Source: Streptomyces sp. MMG1533
GTDB lineage: Bacteria > Actinomycetota > Actinomycetes > Streptomycetales > Streptomycetaceae
Length of the DNA: 7,417 nt
Reading direction: 5' to 3'
Assembly (NCBI RefSeq): GCF_001279775.1
Contig: NZ_LGDG01000059.1
Location: forward strand, 1-7,417
How positions within the stretch are numbered: position 1 is the stretch's first letter; each line of letters begins with the position of its first letter. Under the pieces are notes generated by a model. The model had not been told where the DNA came from, searched no databases, and saw nothing but the letters and a program-made list of their open reading frames with translations. The translations under genes were made by a program, and so were the position numbers. Positions 4,948 to 7,417 of this stretch are shown here, in pieces.

Positions 4948-5694
4948 CTACACGTAGGGCTGGATGGCCACCGTGACATTCATGTCGAAGGCGTTCACCC
5001 CCGCCACGGACGGCAGGCCCAGGGTGCGGTCGAGCGCGCGGCTCAGGGGGCCGCAGCCACTGCTGCCCGGGGCGGCGAACTCCGTGTCCTGGGCACCGAA
5101 GGCGACGACCAGGGGGTCTTTGGACACCACCCGGGTGGGTTCGGTGTCTTTGAGCACGAGGTGGACCGCGTCCTCATCGCTGCCCACCGAGCAGCCCGAC
5201 GACGGCAGGGCCGACAGCCCGTGCGCCGAGCCTATGGCGAACTTGATGTCGAACTCGCCGCGCCGGGTGTCGTCGGACAGGAAGTCCGAGTAGCCGCCGT
5301 ACCGCGGAGTCAGGGTCAACGGGGTGCGTCCCAGCGGGATTGGCGCAGCGGTCATCTCCCCGAAGACCTGGCGGAATTCACCGTCCACACGGCCTTCCGC
5401 AAAGGTGATCTTCATAGGTTCGGTGATCGGCTCGTCGACGGCGCCCATGTGCAGATGCCCCGTGGCGTGCATGACCTCGCAGCGCCAGGTCCCGGGATCC
5501 GCGCCCGCGGGCAGCTCATCGACGGTCGGGCAGGCGGAGAAGTCGAACTCGGGCAGATTCGCTGCCCGTTCAGCTCCGTGCGCGGGTGTGGGGCCCAGTG
5601 CGAGTCCAACAAGTAGTGCCCCCGCAGCAGCACTTGTGAAGCGGCGGGTTGTGCGAGGCAAGGTCACTCGTTTCGGCGTCATACGCCACAGCAT
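4948..5694 (-). CDS. Putative secreted protein with four cysteines, function unknown
   Basis: This 248-residue protein has an N-terminal signal peptide: a basic segment (RTTRR, 14-18), a hydrophobic core (22-34) and a probable signal peptidase I site after AHG (38-40). No lipobox is present, so it should be released or loosely held at the wall. The mature part has exactly four cysteines (Cys55, Cys72, Cys168, Cys214), enough for two disulfides, with Gly/Ser-Cys motifs SSGCS and SSGCG near the C-terminal half. A histidine/methionine-rich patch CEVMHATGHLHMG (72-84) is notable. I do not recognise a catalytic family. Neither the ATG at 5694 nor the in-frame ATG at 5682 (starting MTPKRV) has a clear ribosome binding site; 5682 is a serious alternative. 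It is divergent from the ArsR-type regulator across a 65-bp gap holding a perfect palindrome, so regulator control is likely. Confidence 0.82.
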   Translation of the reverse strand: MLWRMTPKRVTLPRTTRRFTSAAAGALLVGLALGPTPAHGAERAANLPEFDFSACPTVDELPAGADPGTWRCEVMHATGHLHMGAVDEPITEPMKITFAEGRVDGEFRQVFGEMTAAPIPLGRTPLTLTPRYGGYSDFLSDDTRRGEFDIKFAIGSAHGLSALPSSGCSVGSDEDAVHLVLKDTEPTRVVSKDPLVVAFGAQDTEFAAPGSSGCGPLSRALDRTLGLPSVAGVNAFDMNVTVAIQPYV

Positions 5695-5740
5695 TGCAGA
5701 TATTTCTCTGCAGAGAAACCTCTGCAGAAAAATTGCTGCG
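5695..5740. promoter_or_regulatory. Operator-like region with palindrome and 14-bp phased TGCAGA repeats
   Basis: TTTCTCTGCAGAGAAA (5703-5718) is a perfect 16-bp palindrome. The motif TGCAGA occurs at 5695, 5709 and 5723, each exactly 14 bases apart, with a degenerate TGCGAT at 5737. The copy at 5721-5728 (TCTGCAGA) is also a perfect short palindrome. The region lies between the secreted-protein gene and the ArsR-type gene and would cover both promoters. It is the likely binding site of the adjacent regulator. Confidence 0.72.
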
Positions 5741-5747
5741 ATCGGGA

Positions 5748-5753
5748 TAGACT
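5748..5753 (+). promoter_or_regulatory. -10 box of a probable leaderless ArsR-type gene
   Basis: TAGACT matches TANNNT and ends six bases before the ATG at 5760, so the message should start at the start codon. No Shine-Dalgarno sequence is visible. No good -35 box is seen 17-18 bases upstream; that position falls at the third TGCAGA repeat. Confidence 0.55.
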
Positions 5754-5759
5754 GCCGCC

Positions 5760-6332
5760 ATGACGAAAGAGCGGAGAGCGGAGGCCGCAGGGCGGCGCAC
5801 GGTCGACAGCCCCGAGGTGCTCAAGGCCCTCGCACATCCCCTGCGCCTGCGCATCCTGCGTCACCTCGGCGCGGCGGGCCCGGCCACCTCGACCACGCTG
5901 GCCGCCGCCCTCGGCGAGAACACCGGGACGCTCAGCTACCACCTGCGCATGCTGGAACGCAGCGGCCTCATCGAGGACATCCCCGAGCGCTCCACGGGGC
6001 GTGAGCGCTGGTGGCGCGGGGTGCGCGGCCTCGACATCCGCAGACCGCCGCAGGATGAGCTGACGGAAGCCGAGCGCGCCATGTCGGCCGAGCTGGACCG
6101 GATGAGGATGGAGGAGGACGTCGAACTCGCCCGGCAGTTCACCGCCGGACAGGCGGAGTCCGAAGGCTGGATGCGCGGTTCACGCAGCCTCATCCACCTC
6201 ACGAAGGGTGAGCTTGACGCGTTCCATGATGACTATCTGGCCCTGCTCGCGCGCTATGCCCGCGGCCCCGAGGACGCCCCCGACGACGCACGACCCGTAC
6301 TCCTCCGCTGGTTCGGCCTGCCCGCTGACTGA
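5760..6332 (+). CDS. ArsR-type winged-helix transcriptional regulator
   Basis: This 190-residue protein has an N-terminal winged-helix domain (about 17-88): SPEVLKALAHPLRLRILRHL is the classic ArsR opening, the helix-turn-helix spans about 43-68 with recognition helix NTGTLSYHLRMLERSG, and the wing follows at about 72-86 (EDIPERSTGRERWW). The family's ELCVCDL-type metal site is absent and the protein has no cysteine, so classical arsenic or heavy-metal sensing by thiols is unlikely. The C-terminal extension (about 95-190) is mostly charged helix and probably binds an unknown effector or mediates dimerisation; at 190 residues it is longer than typical metal-sensing ArsR proteins of about 100-120. 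The TAGACT box six bases before the ATG supports this start. It is divergent from the secreted four-cysteine protein, which is its likely target along with itself. Confidence 0.9.
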   Translation: MTKERRAEAAGRRTVDSPEVLKALAHPLRLRILRHLGAAGPATSTTLAAALGENTGTLSYHLRMLERSGLIEDIPERSTGRERWWRGVRGLDIRRPPQDELTEAERAMSAELDRMRMEEDVELARQFTAGQAESEGWMRGSRSLIHLTKGELDAFHDDYLALLARYARGPEDAPDDARPVLLRWFGLPAD

Positions 6333-6340
6333 CCGGCAGC

Positions 6341-6417
6341 CGGCCGACGAACTGTCTGATCGACGGGCTGACCGTACGGGTGGGGTGAGGGAGCTTCTGC
6401 GGGTGGGTCGGCCGACC
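6341..6417. terminator. Inverted repeats between convergent genes, possible shared terminator
   Basis: GGTCGGCCGACC (6406-6417) is a perfect 12-bp palindrome reaching into the stop codon of the kinase-like gene. Separately, CGGCCGAC (6341-6348) can pair with 6407-6414. The 84-bp gap between the two convergent stop codons is where a bidirectional terminator is expected, but no long T-run is seen. Confidence 0.35.
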
Positions 6418-7067
6418 TAAGGACTGGTCGGCGGGGCGACGACCAACTCGGCGTCCGGGTCGTGGTCGATCTGCGGAGGACCGGCGACGATCATGGTGGC
6501 TCGGGCCCACGGCTGTTCTCGTAACATGAACGGCGCTTCCTCCAGCAGCCAGTTCGCCACGTGCTCCAACTGCTCGGGGGAGTCACCGTCGCGGACGACC
6601 AACAAGCGCTCCTGCTCGGCGAGGTCACCCTGCATCCACACCGAGGCGTCCAACCACGGGGCTAGCTCTTCGCGGATGATGCCGGTGCCCTCGACCCAGA
6701 TGAGGTCGGCACCGGCGGGGATGGTGATCGATCCGGGCCGGTCGTGGGTGATCCAGGCATCAGGGCGGAAGTCCACGGCCTCACCCCCGTGCAGGGGTTG
6801 CAGGATGTTCTCGACGAGCACGGCGCCCCAGTCGAAGTAGGCGTGGTTCCAGGCGATGTCGTCGGTGTGCACGATGGCGGAGTTGGGCACCACCTTGCAC
6901 AGCCGCTCGGCAAGGGCCGTCTTGCCGGCGCCGCCCCGGCCGTCGATCGCGATCACCCGCGGACGTCCGGTGACGTCGGGTGATGCATCGCGCAGCTGCC
7001 GGACGGCGTCGAGCACGGTCACCACCCGCCAGCCAACGGCCTCGGTCTCGCCTGGATGTAGATGCAT
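6417..7067 (-). CDS. Uridine kinase-like P-loop NTPase
   Basis: This 216-residue soluble protein contains a Walker A motif GRGGAGKT (43-50) after VIAIDG, the HTDD motif (67-70) in the place of the uridine-kinase acid, and a Walker B-like strand LIWVEGT (122-128). This is the fold of nucleoside and small-molecule kinases (uridine kinase, phosphoribulokinase). The C-terminal part (about 148-190) may form a lid, including arginines 154, 159, 183 and 189. The true substrate cannot be read from the sequence, and uridine is not assured. The ATG at 7067 is chosen because ACAGG lies six bases upstream and the protein then starts just before the P-loop domain. Longer in-frame starts up to 7208 would add 47 residues with no family likeness. 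It converges with the ArsR-type gene and seems unlinked to it. Confidence 0.8.
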   Translation of the reverse strand: MHLHPGETEAVGWRVVTVLDAVRQLRDASPDVTGRPRVIAIDGRGGAGKTALAERLCKVVPNSAIVHTDDIAWNHAYFDWGAVLVENILQPLHGGEAVDFRPDAWITHDRPGSITIPAGADLIWVEGTGIIREELAPWLDASVWMQGDLAEQERLLVVRDGDSPEQLEHVANWLLEEAPFMLREQPWARATMIVAGPPQIDHDPDAELVVAPPTSP

Positions 7068-7211
7068 CGACAACCTGTCTCCGCAGGTGAGGACACGGGT
7101 CCGGCCCGCCCGGACGGTCCGCCGCTCGCCTGACCTTATCGACGTCATGAGGGAAGGGACAGCATCGCTCCTGGACAGGCTGATCAACATGAGCCACCAG
7201 GTATTCATCCG

Positions 7212-7271
7212 GTATCTCCGTGGATACTCCGCCGTTCAGGGCGGAGAGGAATCGGACTCCTGCGGAGCAGG
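7212..7271 (+). repeat. Three consecutive stem-loops resembling an IS200/IS605 end
   Basis: GTATC (7212-7216) pairs with 7223-7227. CTCCGCC (7227-7233) pairs perfectly with 7240-7246 around GTTCAG, followed by AGAGGAATC. CCTGC (7259-7263) pairs with 7267-7271. A GC stem with a GTTCAG loop followed by a purine-rich GAGGA stretch recalls the subterminal hairpins and omega-RNA 3' ends of TnpB-type elements. It is on the plus strand and 90-150 bases before the TnpB gene. It may be that element's left end or the right end of an earlier, lost element. The likeness is from memory. Confidence 0.4.
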
Positions 7272-7348
7272 GCAACGAGCTGCGATTCGCCGCCGGGGCG
7301 GTTCGTAGTGCTCTGACTGGCAGATTCGATCTTTACCTGTGGCTGCAC

Positions 7349-7354
7349 TAGTTT
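7349..7354 (+). promoter_or_regulatory. -10-like box before the TnpB gene
   Basis: TAGTTT (7349-7354) ends six bases before the GTG at 7361, the same layout as the other leaderless candidates here. No strong -35 is visible; TTCGAT at 7325-7330 is weak, 18 bases upstream. Confidence 0.3.
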
Positions 7355-7360
7355 GTGAGT

Positions 7361-7417
7361 GTGAGTGCGAACCATGTGAAGCGGGCGTTCAAGTACCGCT
7401 TCTATCCGACCGATGCG
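7361..7417 (+). CDS. tnpB: TnpB (IS200/IS605 OrfB) N-terminus, cut by the window edge
   Basis: Only 19 codons are visible: VSANHVKRAFKYRFYPTDA. The block KRAFKYRFYPT is the characteristic first strand of TnpB/OrfB proteins (commonly KAYKFRLYPTPEQ). TnpB is a transposon-encoded RuvC-type nuclease guided by an omega RNA, which cuts the empty donor site so the element is kept. The GTGs at 7355, 7361 and 7376 are all possible starts; 7361 is favoured by the TAGTTT six bases upstream. No TnpA transposase is visible to its left, so the element may be of the tnpB-only type or have TnpA beyond the window. Completeness and the RuvC residues cannot be judged. Confidence 0.72.
   Translation, partial: MSANHVKRAFKYRFYPTDA

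Noticed and set aside
4843..5616. 257-codon plus-strand frame opposite the secreted-protein gene
   Set aside because: It is antisense to a gene with a clear signal peptide and conserved cysteine spacing, and shows no domain of its own.
7068..7208. N-terminal extension of the kinase-like protein to 7208
   Set aside because: The extra 47 residues lack family likeness and no ribosome binding site supports the upstream starts.
1..7417. CRISPR array, tRNA or rRNA genes, plasmid origin
   Set aside because: No regularly spaced long repeats with variable spacers, no cloverleaf with the conserved T-arm, no rRNA-like sequence and no multi-iteron AT-rich region were seen. The 14-bp TGCAGA repeats are too short and too few for an origin or a CRISPR array.

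Overview
The window looks like part of a Streptomyces or close relative's chromosome. It is very GC-rich, its genes use G/C-ending codons, and at least two and perhaps three genes have a TANNNT -10 box 6-8 bases before the start codon, as in leaderless actinobacterial mRNAs. Traces of three unrelated transposable elements in 7.4 kb (a complete IS701-like element, a scrap of an IS256-type transposase, and the start of a TnpB gene) suggest an accessory region such as a chromosome arm. This placement is inferred from composition and gene families, not from a database search.

Layout. 1-98: the end of an upstream transcription unit with a perfect 13-bp terminator-like hairpin. 99-1698: an apparently complete insertion sequence with matching terminal inverted repeats, flanked by the 4-bp direct repeat CTAG. 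It carries one DDE transposase whose ribosome binding site lies inside a long hairpin. 1863-2765: a lipoprotein of unknown function with its own promoter. 2766-3348: about 580 bp without a convincing gene but with several strong inverted repeats. 3349-4095 (minus) and 4206-4688 (plus): a divergent pair of a dienelactone hydrolase-family enzyme and a MarR-family regulator, with two near-identical operator-like palindromes between them. 4740-4940: a fragment of an IS256-family transposase. 4948-5694 (minus) and 5760-6332 (plus): a second divergent pair, an exported four-cysteine protein and an ArsR-type winged-helix regulator, with a palindrome and 14-bp phased repeats between them. 6417-7067 (minus): a uridine kinase-like P-loop protein. 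7361-end: the first codons of a TnpB gene, preceded by stem-loops resembling an IS200/IS605 end.

How it works together. The two divergent pairs share one design: a one-component DNA-binding regulator transcribed away from the gene it probably controls, with operator-like dyads in the short gap. The MarR pair probably senses a small ligand and controls the hydrolase. The ArsR-type pair probably controls an exported protein, and the regulator shows no metal-binding cysteines. The most interesting parts are the two operator regions, the hairpin that should silence the transposase on read-through transcripts, and the structured unannotated stretch at 2888-3036. I did not find a convincing wholly new multi-gene system; the exported protein plus ArsR-type regulator is the best candidate for an undescribed functional unit.
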